From contig NZ_JAKJHW010000014.1 of NCBI RefSeq assembly GCF_021646685.1, positions 1 through 36,963 of the forward strand: DNA of 36,963 nucleotides, read 5' to 3'. Both the position numbers and the translations under genes were made by a program. Position 1 is the stretch's first letter, and the number at the start of each line of letters is the position of its first letter. The stretch comes from Pseudalkalibacillus salsuginis. GTDB taxonomy: Bacteria; Bacillota; Bacilli; Bacillales; Fictibacillaceae. Positions 18,949 through 25,995 of the stretch are shown here, piece by piece. The notes beneath the pieces are model-generated. The model was not told the origin of the DNA. It ran no database searches and saw only the letters and a program-made list of their open reading frames with translations.

Positions 18949-21249
18949 TTATTTTGCTTTGATATGTGCAACGACACTATTATTTCTGTAAGTGATAGTT
19001 ACCCTGTAACCATCAGCAGTTACATTATCGAATTTACCTTTCACCTTGTCGGCAGTCATTAAAGTAATGTTTGTAGCCTTTTCTATTTCATAATTAGAAA
19101 GATCCAAATTCAGGTCACCACCATCAAGGTATAACAGTCCATCAACATTTAGTTGACTGTTGTCATTATCCATTGCAATATCTAGGTTTCCAGCTTCCAT
19201 TGTTAAATTGCCATTTAAATTTAAAGGTCCATCTACATTAACTAAAACTGCACCATTTTCTACATAAAGATCGCCTTCACCAAAAGCAGTCGTAGAAGTA
19301 GCTTCTAACGTTCCTCCTTGTAGCAATGTGCCTCCCGAATAACTATTATTTCCTGTCAATGTAAGCGTTCCTGTCCCTTGCTTGGTAAGCATACCACTGC
19401 CAGTAATATCATTTCTCCACCAATCATGGGCATTGAATCTACCTTTTGAAGCATCCATATCCACTGTTACATTACTTAAAAACGCACCATATCCATCAGA
19501 TGCTGTTACCAAATCAAGTCTTCCCCAACCATTTGACTCGTCTATTACAGGGTAGCCTGATTCAATTTCTGTGGTATACAATACTTCTCTACGTTGTTTA
19601 TCTGTCAAATAAGGCTGACGAGTTTCCAATAAAACTTCTGCCCCTTTAGGTACTACAGGGTCTAAACCTTTTGTTCCTGTTTGAGGTAATCCGTAAGTAA
19701 GTTTTTCCCGATAGAAAGCTTTATTTGCTTCATGATCTTCCCACTTTTTTTCATCGTACGCACTTTCAAACTTATAAGCCTCTGTTACCGTATGTGCATA
19801 TTCGTACAAGCTCATTTCTTTTGATTCAGCTAATTCACCGAATACTTCTCCAGCATTTTCGTAAGCCTTATCCAATACCTCTTTGTTTTCTGGAAGATTG
19901 TATGCAAAGGCAGTCATTGCTGTAGATTGTATTCTTGCTCCTATAACATCAAGTGGAGAGTGCATTCCACTCACTATTCTATTTTCTCCCATTTGAGCTG
20001 CTCTTGTTAAAAATTCAGCATATCTTTCCGGTGTTGCGTATGCAAATCCGAATGTTGACAAATAAGATGCACTTGTATGACCGCTTGGAAAAGCTCCGTC
20101 TTTGCCTCTTCCGTCTTCCGCTTTTCTTTTTACATATTCTAATGCAGGAATTACTTCCACATTCGTTTCATATTGTTGGTAATGTCTTTCTCCCGTTTCT
20201 TTTTTACCACCTGAAGGTAATTCTTCTACTGTACTTTCCCCACTGCCGATTGTTTCCCAAACAGGTAAACCGTTCTTATCAACAACTTCTTTCACTTCTC
20301 CATTTGAATTCATTCTGTACGGTCTTGGAGAAGAGAAAAAGTACTTAGAAGGGTTTGACGAAGAAGGATTCCTAAATCTAATTAAATGAACTAAATCCAT
20401 CGCATCTGATAGTTCAGAGCCCTTCCATTGTCCCATTCCTTGGCTTTGGTCTTCAACAGTCGTTTCTTCCAATACTTTATTCATGTCCTCTGTTGATCTT
20501 ACAACACTTGTGATCGGGTTAACGATATCTACGTAGGTATTAGCCAAAGGCCCATAAGCTTCCATCATACTATATATCTTATCTCTTTGATCATCATAAT
20601 AGGCCGCTAACGCCTCTTCATCTGTTCTGTTTTTAGTAACGTCTTCTACATATTTTATATTAGCTGCCCAAGTCTCTGCATCTCTGATTTCTTCGTTAGC
20701 ATATGTCTTCTTATCTGCTACTACTTTTGTCTTATCATTTTTATATCCATCAAAATAAACGGTAGGTCCATCACCATATTTTGCAACCTCACTATTTGCA
20801 CCTGGTTTAGTTAACGCTGTTCCGTCTCTCCAATCTGGTTGATTCATAGACCATATTTGATCAAAACCATCTAAAATATTAATAAAAGGATTAGTCGCAG
20901 CTATATTTTTTAAGATAGAATCATTAGCATTTCCACCATTATCCACTGTTGGTAAAGGTTTCTCAACTTCAGGAGCATCTATATTTACTTCTTCAGTAGT
21001 CCCTTGTGGCTTTGAAGGTTTTGAAAGCTTATCTTTTTTAAAAGCATTATTTGATGTAACTACTACTTCTGCACGAGAACCGTGAGGATATCCTTTGATT
21101 GAGCCATTATCAATCCCAGTTTGAATTTCATTTTTCGCCAAGCTCCGCTCGATATCAGAATATTGACTGGCGGCCTGAACAGGAAGCACAGAAGATGCCA
21201 TAGTTAGCGTTATAAGTATTGTTATTGATTTTTTTTTCATAAATTTCAT
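18949..21249 (-). CDS. Secreted PAP2-type acid phosphatase with SLH-like and autotransporter-type repeat segments
   Basis: A 766-residue exported protein. Residues 1-26 are a signal peptide (KKK, hydrophobic core, VQA cleavage site). Residues 30-65 resemble an SLH motif (YSDIERSLAKNEIQTGIDNG, then IKGYPHG-SRAEVVV) but lack about ten residues between GYP and RAE. The PAP2/class A acid phosphatase triad is intact: K302-x6-R309-P310, PSGH at 388-391, and NR...H430...D434. Residues 616-650 (GTGTLTLTGNNSYSGGT) match the autotransporter-associated beta-strand repeat best known from Gram-negative passenger domains; a beta-rich tail follows to the end. The role is probably phosphate scavenging or hydrolysis of phosphorylated substrates at the surface. 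Start: ATG 21249, or ATG 21240, which has a better-spaced AAAAGG. Confidence 0.85.
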   Translation of the reverse strand: MKFMKKKSITILITLTMASSVLPVQAASQYSDIERSLAKNEIQTGIDNGSIKGYPHGSRAEVVVTSNNAFKKDKLSKPSKPQGTTEEVNIDAPEVEKPLPTVDNGGNANDSILKNIAATNPFINILDGFDQIWSMNQPDWRDGTALTKPGANSEVAKYGDGPTVYFDGYKNDKTKVVADKKTYANEEIRDAETWAANIKYVEDVTKNRTDEEALAAYYDDQRDKIYSMMEAYGPLANTYVDIVNPITSVVRSTEDMNKVLEETTVEDQSQGMGQWKGSELSDAMDLVHLIRFRNPSSSNPSKYFFSSPRPYRMNSNGEVKEVVDKNGLPVWETIGSGESTVEELPSGGKKETGERHYQQYETNVEVIPALEYVKRKAEDGRGKDGAFPSGHTSASYLSTFGFAYATPERYAEFLTRAAQMGENRIVSGMHSPLDVIGARIQSTAMTAFAYNLPENKEVLDKAYENAGEVFGELAESKEMSLYEYAHTVTEAYKFESAYDEKKWEDHEANKAFYREKLTYGLPQTGTKGLDPVVPKGAEVLLETRQPYLTDKQRREVLYTTEIESGYPVIDESNGWGRLDLVTASDGYGAFLSNVTVDMDASKGRFNAHDWWRNDITGSGMLTKQGTGTLTLTGNNSYSGGTLLQGGTLEATSTTAFGEGDLYVENGAVLVNVDGPLNLNGNLTMEAGNLDIAMDNDNSQLNVDGLLYLDGGDLNLDLSNYEIEKATNITLMTADKVKGKFDNVTADGYRVTITYRNNSVVAHIKAK

Positions 21250-21671
21250 ACCTTTTGTGTTTCTCCTTTTCTACTGCAAATTTTTAAATGATTAATTTTT
21301 AGATACTTTATTTTCTCCTTTAATATTTTATTCAATCTCTCAGACGAAATTTAAGAGGTTGAATACTTATTAACCACACAAATTTCACTATAAGGAGTGT
21401 ATTTTATTTGAATATAGGGAAACTGTTAAAATTATGTAAATTTATGTAGCAGGTAGAGAGTTTTTACGAAAATTGTAGTTTTTTGTAGATATCCCAATAA
21501 AAGCATGTCATTTCATTAAGAAATGACATGCTTTTTGTTATTTAAGAGCTCTAGAGCCTACCATGCCCACTTCCGGTTAGGGAATCTTTAAATTGGTTTG
21601 AATAGGCCATATCGATTTCTGGTATAATGTAAAAATATACTTATTAGATTATTTATAGGGGTGTAGGGTAA
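21250..21671. other. Divergent intergenic region with an orphan start and hairpin
   Basis: Upstream regions of the phosphatase (-) and the metallopeptidase (+). A plus-strand AAGGAG (21392-21397) is followed by a TTG-initiated 13-codon frame (21408-21449, MNIGKLLKLCKFM). Further on there is a perfect 16-bp hairpin, AAAAGCATGTCATTTC / GAAATGACATGCTTTT (21499-21535), which looks like a terminator on both strands. No gene that would need this terminator is present. Confidence 0.5.
21499..21535 (+). terminator. Strong orphan hairpin/terminator
   Basis: Sixteen perfectly paired bases with loop ATTAA and a T run on the plus strand (CTTTTTG). It lies between divergent genes, 50 bases after the 13-codon frame. 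Confidence 0.7.
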
Positions 21672-22040
21672 TTGGTAACAAACGATGTTTTCATGAAATT
21701 GGTAGAAGTCGCTGAGAAAATGGATTGTAAGGTTGTGTTCGGCGGGGACAAGAAAATCAGCTTCAACCCTAATATGACGATTACTGTTCCGCTATCCGCC
21801 ACTTTGGAAAACGCGTACGCACTTGCCCATGAAATCGGCCATTTGATTGATTATAAAAATGGGGAACTGGATCATGATAGCTGGCTGAATGATTGGTCCT
21901 ACCGGGTTACTGTAGAGATGAGTGCCTGGGTTCACGCCTACAAGCTTTTAAGTAGGCTGGGTATATCAACAGACGGATATCATGCACATGTGGAACAAAA
22001 GCTTTCGACCTATTTCCAGCATCATGAAGTAGTAGTTTAG
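21672..22040 (+). CDS. Small ImmA/IrrE-like zinc metallopeptidase
   Basis: A 122-residue protein with the zinc-binding motif AHEIGH at 52-57 and a later acidic segment (VEMSAWVHAY, about 81-90) that could give the third ligand, as in the ImmA/IrrE (M78-like) peptidase fold. There is no signal peptide or membrane segment. ImmA proteins usually cleave a neighbouring XRE-type repressor; no such gene is adjacent. The start is TTG at 21672, chosen because AGGGGTG lies 9 bases upstream; the ATG at 21693 has no ribosome binding site. Function beyond probable protease is unknown. Confidence 0.75.
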   Translation: MVTNDVFMKLVEVAEKMDCKVVFGGDKKISFNPNMTITVPLSATLENAYALAHEIGHLIDYKNGELDHDSWLNDWSYRVTVEMSAWVHAYKLLSRLGISTDGYHAHVEQKLSTYFQHHEVVV

Positions 22041-22117
22041 CTATATATCCAAAGTGAAAAAACCATACAAATCGGAACGTCTTCCTCACAGAAGGCGTTT
22101 ATTTTTACGGCTTATAA

Positions 22118-22263
22118 AGTATGAAAATTTTGGTTGCGGTGAAGTGATGTCTAGCTCCACCGCCCAACCACTTGGATCACTTCAGACCTCCTGCGGCGGC
22201 GACAGCCTCCTCGTCGGACTTCCAGTGACCTTCGTGGCTAACCAGGGCGTTTACGCTTTTCTT
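22118..22263. repeat. Modular dispersed repeat, copy C
   Basis: It begins AGTATGAAAATTTTGGTTGC and ends CCAGGGCGTTTACGCTTTTCTT. It lacks the internal 57-base module of copies A and B: GCGGCGGCGACAGCCTCCTCG joins directly. It is followed at once by copy D. Confidence 0.85.
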
Positions 22264-22264
22264 A

Positions 22265-22383
22265 ATGTCTAGCTCCACCGCCCAACCACTTGGATCACTT
22301 CAGACCTCCTGCGGCGGCGACAGCCTCCTCGTCGGACTTCCAGTGACCTCCGTGGTTAACCAGGGCGCTTGCGCTTTTCTTTA
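22265..22383. repeat. Modular dispersed repeat, copy D (tandem to C)
   Basis: Nearly identical to the second part of copy C from TGTCTAGCTCCACCGCCC on, with three or four differences (TGACCTCCGTGG, GGGCGCTTGCG). It lacks the AAAATTTTGG head, so the tandem unit is about 119 bases. Confidence 0.85.
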
Positions 22384-22432
22384 TCTTTAAATGTTACGAT
22401 ATAGAAAATCTGTGAAAAAGGTGAAGTTTTAA

Positions 22433-22696
22433 ATGGGAAATACGATTAAACGGTCATTATTGCTTGGTTTACTTGCTTATATCATTTTTATTCCCTTAAA
22501 TATCAGTTGGTATCTGATCATATATGAGGTATATGGTTATGAGGGCTCTCTTCATGTGGTTCAAAATGGTGATCTTTTCTTTCGTAATGTGGTCTACCTT
22601 TATCAGCATAAAGATATAATGGCCGGTACTATAGTGATCCTTACAATCATAGTCGCTTTTTTCGTTCAGATTCTGCGCCTGAAGGAACACACATAA
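22433..22696 (+). CDS. Hypothetical two-TM membrane protein
   Basis: I do not recognise this 87-residue protein. It has two hydrophobic segments, about 8-30 (LLLGLLAYIIFIPLNISWYLII) and 62-82 (AGTIVILTIIVAFFVQILRL), joined by a loop of some 30 residues, and a short charged C-terminus. AAAGGTGA lies about 9 bases before the ATG, and a terminator follows the stop, so it looks like a genuine single gene. No motif suggests a function. Confidence 0.65.
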   Translation: MGNTIKRSLLLGLLAYIIFIPLNISWYLIIYEVYGYEGSLHVVQNGDLFFRNVVYLYQHKDIMAGTIVILTIIVAFFVQILRLKEHT

Positions 22697-22714
22697 GGTC
22701 ATAAAGACCAAATT

Positions 22715-22747
22715 AAAAGGGTCACCTTATTCAGGATTGACCCTTTT
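22715..22747. terminator. Bidirectional terminator between convergent genes
   Basis: AAAAGGGTCA and TGACCCTTTT pair across a 13-base loop. T tracts occur on both strands. It serves the two-TM gene (+) and the SASP gene (-). Confidence 0.8.
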
Positions 22748-22781
22748 ACCAAGAAGAGGCACTAGCAAGATAGACATGGGA

Positions 22782-22979
22782 TTAACGTCCGCCGCCTAAT
22801 TGTGCTTGCGCTTGTTGAACAAGACGCTTAGTGATTTCTCCCCCAACAGAACCGTTTTGGCGAGAGCTAGTGTCTGGTCCAAGTTGTACACCAAATTCAG
22901 AAGCGATTTCAGTTTTCATTGCGTTGATTGCTCCTTGTGCACCTGGTACCACTAGTTGTTGATTGTTGTTTCGTGCCAT
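22782..22979 (-). CDS. Alpha/beta-type small acid-soluble spore protein
   Basis: A 65-residue DNA-binding protein that coats and protects DNA in dormant spores. The family's conserved blocks are complete: [20 protein letters not shown], the GPR protease cleavage site EIASEFGV, and [18 protein letters not shown]. It begins MARNNN; AGAGGTGA precedes the ATG. A near-perfect sigma-G promoter lies upstream (23034-23063), so expression should be restricted to the forespore. Which of the B. subtilis ssp paralogues it corresponds to cannot be told. Confidence 0.96.
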   Translation of the reverse strand: MARNNNQQLVVPGAQGAINAMKTEIASEFGVQLGPDTSSRQNGSVGGEITKRLVQQAQAQLGGGR

Positions 22980-23033
22980 TTCAATTCACCTCTATTCTAC
23001 TTCGAATAAGTGGAGGTATTTACCACTTACGGT

Positions 23034-23063
23034 TAGTATGAATAGGGGCTCTTTTTTTATACA
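23034..23063 (-). promoter_or_regulatory. Sigma-G promoter of the SASP gene
   Basis: On the minus strand TGTATA (23058-23063), a 17-base spacer and CATACTA (23034-23040). This fits the sigma-G consensus (GHATR, CATNHTA) at every position. Confidence 0.85.
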
Positions 23064-23112
23064 TACATAAATGCGGTAAATATAGGAAAAAGCGATTGAA
23101 GAGGTTTATGTG

Positions 23113-23202
23113 ATGAAGCATCCAAAAGGAAAGAATTTTGACTATTTTGAATTAATTAACCTTTTACAATCAATTCCATTTTCGTTAAACTATGTTTTGT
23201 AA
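23113..23202 (+). CDS. Possible 29-aa small protein
   Basis: A short frame, MKHPKGKNFDYFELINLLQS and nine more residues, preceded by AGAGG about 10 bases before the ATG. It ends 18 bases before the first lipoprotein gene and could be translated from the same transcript. There is no homologue I recognise. It may be chance, or a leader peptide. Confidence 0.25.
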   Translation: MKHPKGKNFDYFELINLLQSIPFSLNYVL

Positions 23203-23220
23203 ACATATAAGGGGGATAAA

Positions 23221-23775
23221 ATGATGAAAAAACTTTTAGCTTTTTCAATGCTCTTTTTGCTCGTGTTTGCTGCAGCTTGTGGAAATGACGACTCAGCAAC
23301 AGGGACGAAAGATGAAAGTGAAAAAAAGGTTGATAAGACTGAACTGAAGTCTACGCTATTGGATTTCCAACTTGAAGTTACCGATGTGTTAAAAGAAAAT
23401 CATAAACCATTTGCAGAATTTGAGGCGATTAAAGCCCAAATGAACGACTCTGAAGTCGCTGAGGAAGAAAAACCTTCTAAAGAAGAAGCTCAATCGGCAT
23501 TGGATGCTGCTAAAGAAGCTGGTCCGAAAGCTGCTGAAGCCCTCCGAGGAATGGAGATTCCTAGTGAACTTTCACAATACGAGGAAGATCTTCAATCTGC
23601 ATTAGAGGATGCAGCAAAGTCTTATGAAAAACGTGCAGAAACCGTATCTCTTGAAGCGGCAGAAGACGCACAAGCAGAAGCGGATGAATTGTTTGCGAGT
23701 TTTGAAGAGAAATTCAGTAAACCATTCGAAAATCTTGATTTGCTATCACCTAAATTCAAAACTGAACTCGAATAA
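23221..23775 (+). CDS. Lipoprotein, helical, paralogue of the next gene
   Basis: An unrecognised 184-residue lipoprotein: charged start, hydrophobic core, and a lipobox ending AAAC (Cys20), followed by an acidic, low-complexity linker. The mature part is highly charged and looks all-helical, with repeated ALEDA/AAK segments. A block SALDAAKEAGPKAAEALRGM then EIPSELSQYEEDLQSAL is matched in the following gene by EELRNLEIPSELEAYSNDLK. GGGGG at 23211-23215 allows ATG 23221 or 23224. It probably sits on the outer membrane face; no function can be assigned. It has its own terminator. Confidence 0.85.
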   Translation: MMKKLLAFSMLFLLVFAAACGNDDSATGTKDESEKKVDKTELKSTLLDFQLEVTDVLKENHKPFAEFEAIKAQMNDSEVAEEEKPSKEEAQSALDAAKEAGPKAAEALRGMEIPSELSQYEEDLQSALEDAAKSYEKRAETVSLEAAEDAQAEADELFASFEEKFSKPFENLDLLSPKFKTELE

Positions 23776-23788
23776 TATACCATTCAAA

Positions 23789-23814
23789 CCATCTATCATT
23801 GATAGGTGGTTTTC
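23789..23814 (+). terminator. Terminator of lipoprotein 1
   Basis: CCATCTATC, loop ATT, GATAGGTGG (one G-T pair), then TTTTCT, 14 bases after the stop. Confidence 0.75.
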
Positions 23815-23900
23815 TATATGGAAAGTGGTTTAGAAATTTTTGTTTTAAAATGACAGTATTAAGGAATCAATCTATAGAGTCAGGATAGGAGGTGAAAAAA

Positions 23901-24461
23901 ATGAGACGTAAAAAATTCTGGATCCTTCTCTTCAATTGTTTGATTACAGCAATCATTTTAACTGCATGCTCAAGTGAGGAAGGAAACAGCACGTCGAATA
24001 AGGAAGCGAATAACGGAAGTCAAATCGCCGATGGAAAAGTAAAATCGTCATTAGAGGATTTTCAAAATAAAGTGGATACATTAATCGAAAAATATGATGA
24101 CGACTTCAAAAAATTCACAAAATCGGCAGAACAGAAAGCAGAGGATTTAAATAACGAGGATGTACAAGCTTTGAAAAATGAAGCTTCACAATCGAGTGAG
24201 AAGTTGGCGGAGGAGTTAAGAAACTTAGAAATACCGTCTGAACTTGAAGCATACAGTAACGATCTGAAAGAATCACTCAACGATTTTGCTGATCGATTTG
24301 AAGCTCGGAGTGAGCAACTGGATAACGAAGATATAGAAGAAGCTCTCGATAAGACAAAAGGGGTCTCAGAGATCGTCTTGTCAGAATTCAAGGGAGCGGT
24401 TGGTACCATTTATGAATCCCTTGGGATCGATAAGCCTGAATTCATCAAAGAAACGGAATGA
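23901..24461 (+). CDS. Lipoprotein, helical, paralogue of the previous gene
   Basis: A 186-residue lipoprotein with lipobox LTAC and a Ser/Asn/Glu-rich linker. The mature domain is charged and helical (KSSLEDFQNKVDTLIEKYDD onward) and shares the order SSLEDFQ...LEIPSEL...YSNDLK...L with the gene before it (there STLLDFQ...MEIPSEL...YEEDLQ), so the two come from a duplication. The ATG at 23901 is chosen because AGGAGGTG lies just upstream; the GTG at 23892 overlaps it. A strong terminator follows. No function can be assigned. Confidence 0.85.
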   Translation: MRRKKFWILLFNCLITAIILTACSSEEGNSTSNKEANNGSQIADGKVKSSLEDFQNKVDTLIEKYDDDFKKFTKSAEQKAEDLNNEDVQALKNEASQSSEKLAEELRNLEIPSELEAYSNDLKESLNDFADRFEARSEQLDNEDIEEALDKTKGVSEIVLSEFKGAVGTIYESLGIDKPEFIKETE

Positions 24462-24476
24462 TAGCCAAACCAGAGA

Positions 24477-24501
24477 GTTGCTGCTTTTGCAGCAACTTTT
24501 T
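24477..24501 (+). terminator. Terminator of lipoprotein 2
   Basis: GTTGCTGC, loop TTTT, GCAGCAAC, then TTTTT, 15 bases after the stop. Confidence 0.9.
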
Positions 24502-24539
24502 ATCATTGTGATATTATCGAAATTCACATCTTTTCTACG

Positions 24540-24594
24540 GACTCAAGCCTCCTCGCTCATGCCTGCTGCCTCAGGGCGTTCGCGCTTTTCTTGC
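24540..24594. repeat. Fragment of the modular dispersed repeat
   Basis: CTCAAGCCTCCTCGC and CAGGGCGTTCGCGCTTTTCTT match the 3' portion of copies C and D (GCCTCCTCG...CAGGGCGTTTACGCTTTTCTT), with the middle diverged. A degenerate, 5'-truncated copy. Confidence 0.55.
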
Positions 24595-24670
24595 CGAATT
24601 TCTGTGTTAGGCCATAAGCAGTATGCTAAACTCTAATTACATTTAAATGTAAAAATGTTAAAAAAATATC

Positions 24671-24695
24671 AACCGATCAAATATTCAGTCGTCTA
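24671..24695 (+). promoter_or_regulatory. ECF-type promoter of the sigma/anti-sigma operon
   Basis: AAC at 24671-24673, 16 bases, then CGTCTA at 24690-24695. This AAC-N16-CGTC layout is that of promoters used by Bacillus ECF sigma factors (CGTC-type -10), so autoregulation is likely. Transcription would begin near 24702, leaving almost no leader for an ATG at 24713 and favouring ATG 24731. Confidence 0.65.
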
Positions 24696-24730
24696 TATAA
24701 CGAAAGGTCAATATGGGGAGAGGATCGGTA

Positions 24731-25315
24731 ATGGAGAACTTTCGGAAGGTGCTGCAGGAAAAGCAGACGTTCAGTTTGGAAAGCTTACGTTTATATAAAG
24801 AAGAAATCATGGAGGAGGTCGTCGAGTATTTCGGTGACCGGTTGACCCGTGTCGCTTATACATATGTAAAAGACTGGGGAAAAGCGGAGGATATCGTACA
24901 AGAAGTATTCATAACATGTTATTCGAAACTTGAAACCTTTCGCGGTGAAGGATCTTTGAAGAACTGGCTTTATAAAATTACAGTGAATCGATGTAAAGAT
25001 CATTTAAAAAGCTGGTCATATCGGAATGTCTGGTTTGCCAACCCGTTCACCTTTTTCAAACAGGAAAGTAGTGATCAATCCCCTGAACTCCGTTTGATTG
25101 TAGAAGATGAACTCAACCAGCTGGCCGAGTCGGTTCTTCAGCTGGCCCTTAAATATCGAGAGCTGATCATTTTATATTATCAGGAAGAAATGTCACTAAA
25201 TGAAATAAGTGAGATGCTTCATATCAAGACTTCCACAATAAAGTCCCGTTTGTTCCAGGCACGAAAATTACTACGGACACAATTAGAGAAAGGGGAAGAA
25301 GCTGGTGGAAGATAA
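24731..25315 (+). CDS. ECF-type RNA polymerase sigma factor
   Basis: A 194-residue group 4 sigma factor. Region 2 is clear (LTRVAYTYVKDWGKAEDIVQEVFITCYSKLETFRGEGSLKNWLYKITVNRCKDHLKSW in full, with DIVQEVF as core), followed by a linker and region 4 (LALKYRELIILYYQEEMSLNEISEMLHIKTSTIKSRLFQARKLL as a whole) with its helix-turn-helix. ATG 24731 is preferred since GGGGAGAGG lies 7 bases upstream; ATG 24713 would add six residues. It ends inside the next gene with an 11-base overlap, the usual coupling to a cognate anti-sigma. An ECF-like promoter stands just upstream. The closest B. subtilis equivalent (SigV, SigX, SigM, SigW, YlaC) cannot be decided. Confidence 0.92.
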   Translation: MENFRKVLQEKQTFSLESLRLYKEEIMEEVVEYFGDRLTRVAYTYVKDWGKAEDIVQEVFITCYSKLETFRGEGSLKNWLYKITVNRCKDHLKSWSYRNVWFANPFTFFKQESSDQSPELRLIVEDELNQLAESVLQLALKYRELIILYYQEEMSLNEISEMLHIKTSTIKSRLFQARKLLRTQLEKGEEAGGR

Positions 25316-25961
25316 GCTGAAAGATCTTGATAAAATCATGGAAAAGGCAGTTTATCAAAAGAAACAGTTTTCTGAAGAGAAAAAACAAAACGTCATGAAA
25401 CGCATACGTGAACAACAGAAAACATCATTCTCAGAGAAGTATGAATGGATCATGAAACCGGCGCTAAGTATTTCCGTGTGCATTCTCCTTCTTGTGGTTT
25501 CAATCAGCTTTATTCTCCAACCGCCTGATCCAAAAGAGCGACGAGAAGGAGAGTTCCTTAAGAAAACTAATATGGGTGAAGAAGTGACGAGTCTGCCCTT
25601 GATCAATAAGGTGTCCCATATCGCTAAACGAGAAGACAAGCGGGTCGAAAATGTATCCGTTTCGAAAAATGACAAGTATGTCCTTCTTAATATACAAGTT
25701 ACTCCAGGTTCTGATCGTTCGAAAATCAAAGAAACAGTAGAAAACATGTTCTATAATGGCTCTGAATTATACCAAAATAAAAATTCAGAACAATTACAAA
25801 AGATCGGTGCTCCCTGGAATGATTATACGGTCGATATCACTATAATAGAAAACCTTGACCGAAAAGGGATATATGACCATACACAAAAAGAAACAACATT
25901 ATTACGAGGCATAAAATCAACCAATCAAGATCATATAAACTGGATTGATCAAGAGAGATAG
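25305..25961 (+). CDS. Probable membrane-bound anti-sigma factor
   Basis: A 218-residue protein with a charged cytosolic N-terminal part (1-48), one membrane segment (about 51-68, PALSISVCILLLVVSISFIL) and an extracellular C-terminal domain of about 150 residues. No zinc motif (HxxxCxxC) is present, so it is not a ZAS-type anti-sigma; the topology is that of RsiX/RsiV-like proteins. The start is GTG 25305, inside the 3' end of the sigma gene, behind AAAGGGGAAGA. Its identity as the cognate anti-sigma rests on topology and overlap. The outer domain presumably senses a signal of the envelope; I do not recognise its fold. Confidence 0.75.
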   Translation: MEDKLKDLDKIMEKAVYQKKQFSEEKKQNVMKRIREQQKTSFSEKYEWIMKPALSISVCILLLVVSISFILQPPDPKERREGEFLKKTNMGEEVTSLPLINKVSHIAKREDKRVENVSVSKNDKYVLLNIQVTPGSDRSKIKETVENMFYNGSELYQNKNSEQLQKIGAPWNDYTVDITIIENLDRKGIYDHTQKETTLLRGIKSTNQDHINWIDQER

Positions 25962-25995
25962 GATTGTACAGGGTTTGGAGTAGAGGGGGATTCAT

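Noticed and set aside
18757-19062. Plus-strand open frame of 101 codons with a hydrophobic N-terminal half
   Set aside because: It has no ribosome binding site, runs through the terminator of the phosphatase gene and into its coding region, and resembles nothing I know. A remnant of an older gene is possible but cannot be supported.
19660-19700. LPQTG (residues 521-525) in the PAP2 protein as a sortase signal
   Set aside because: It is internal and is not followed by a hydrophobic segment and charged tail, so it cannot act as a normal sorting signal.
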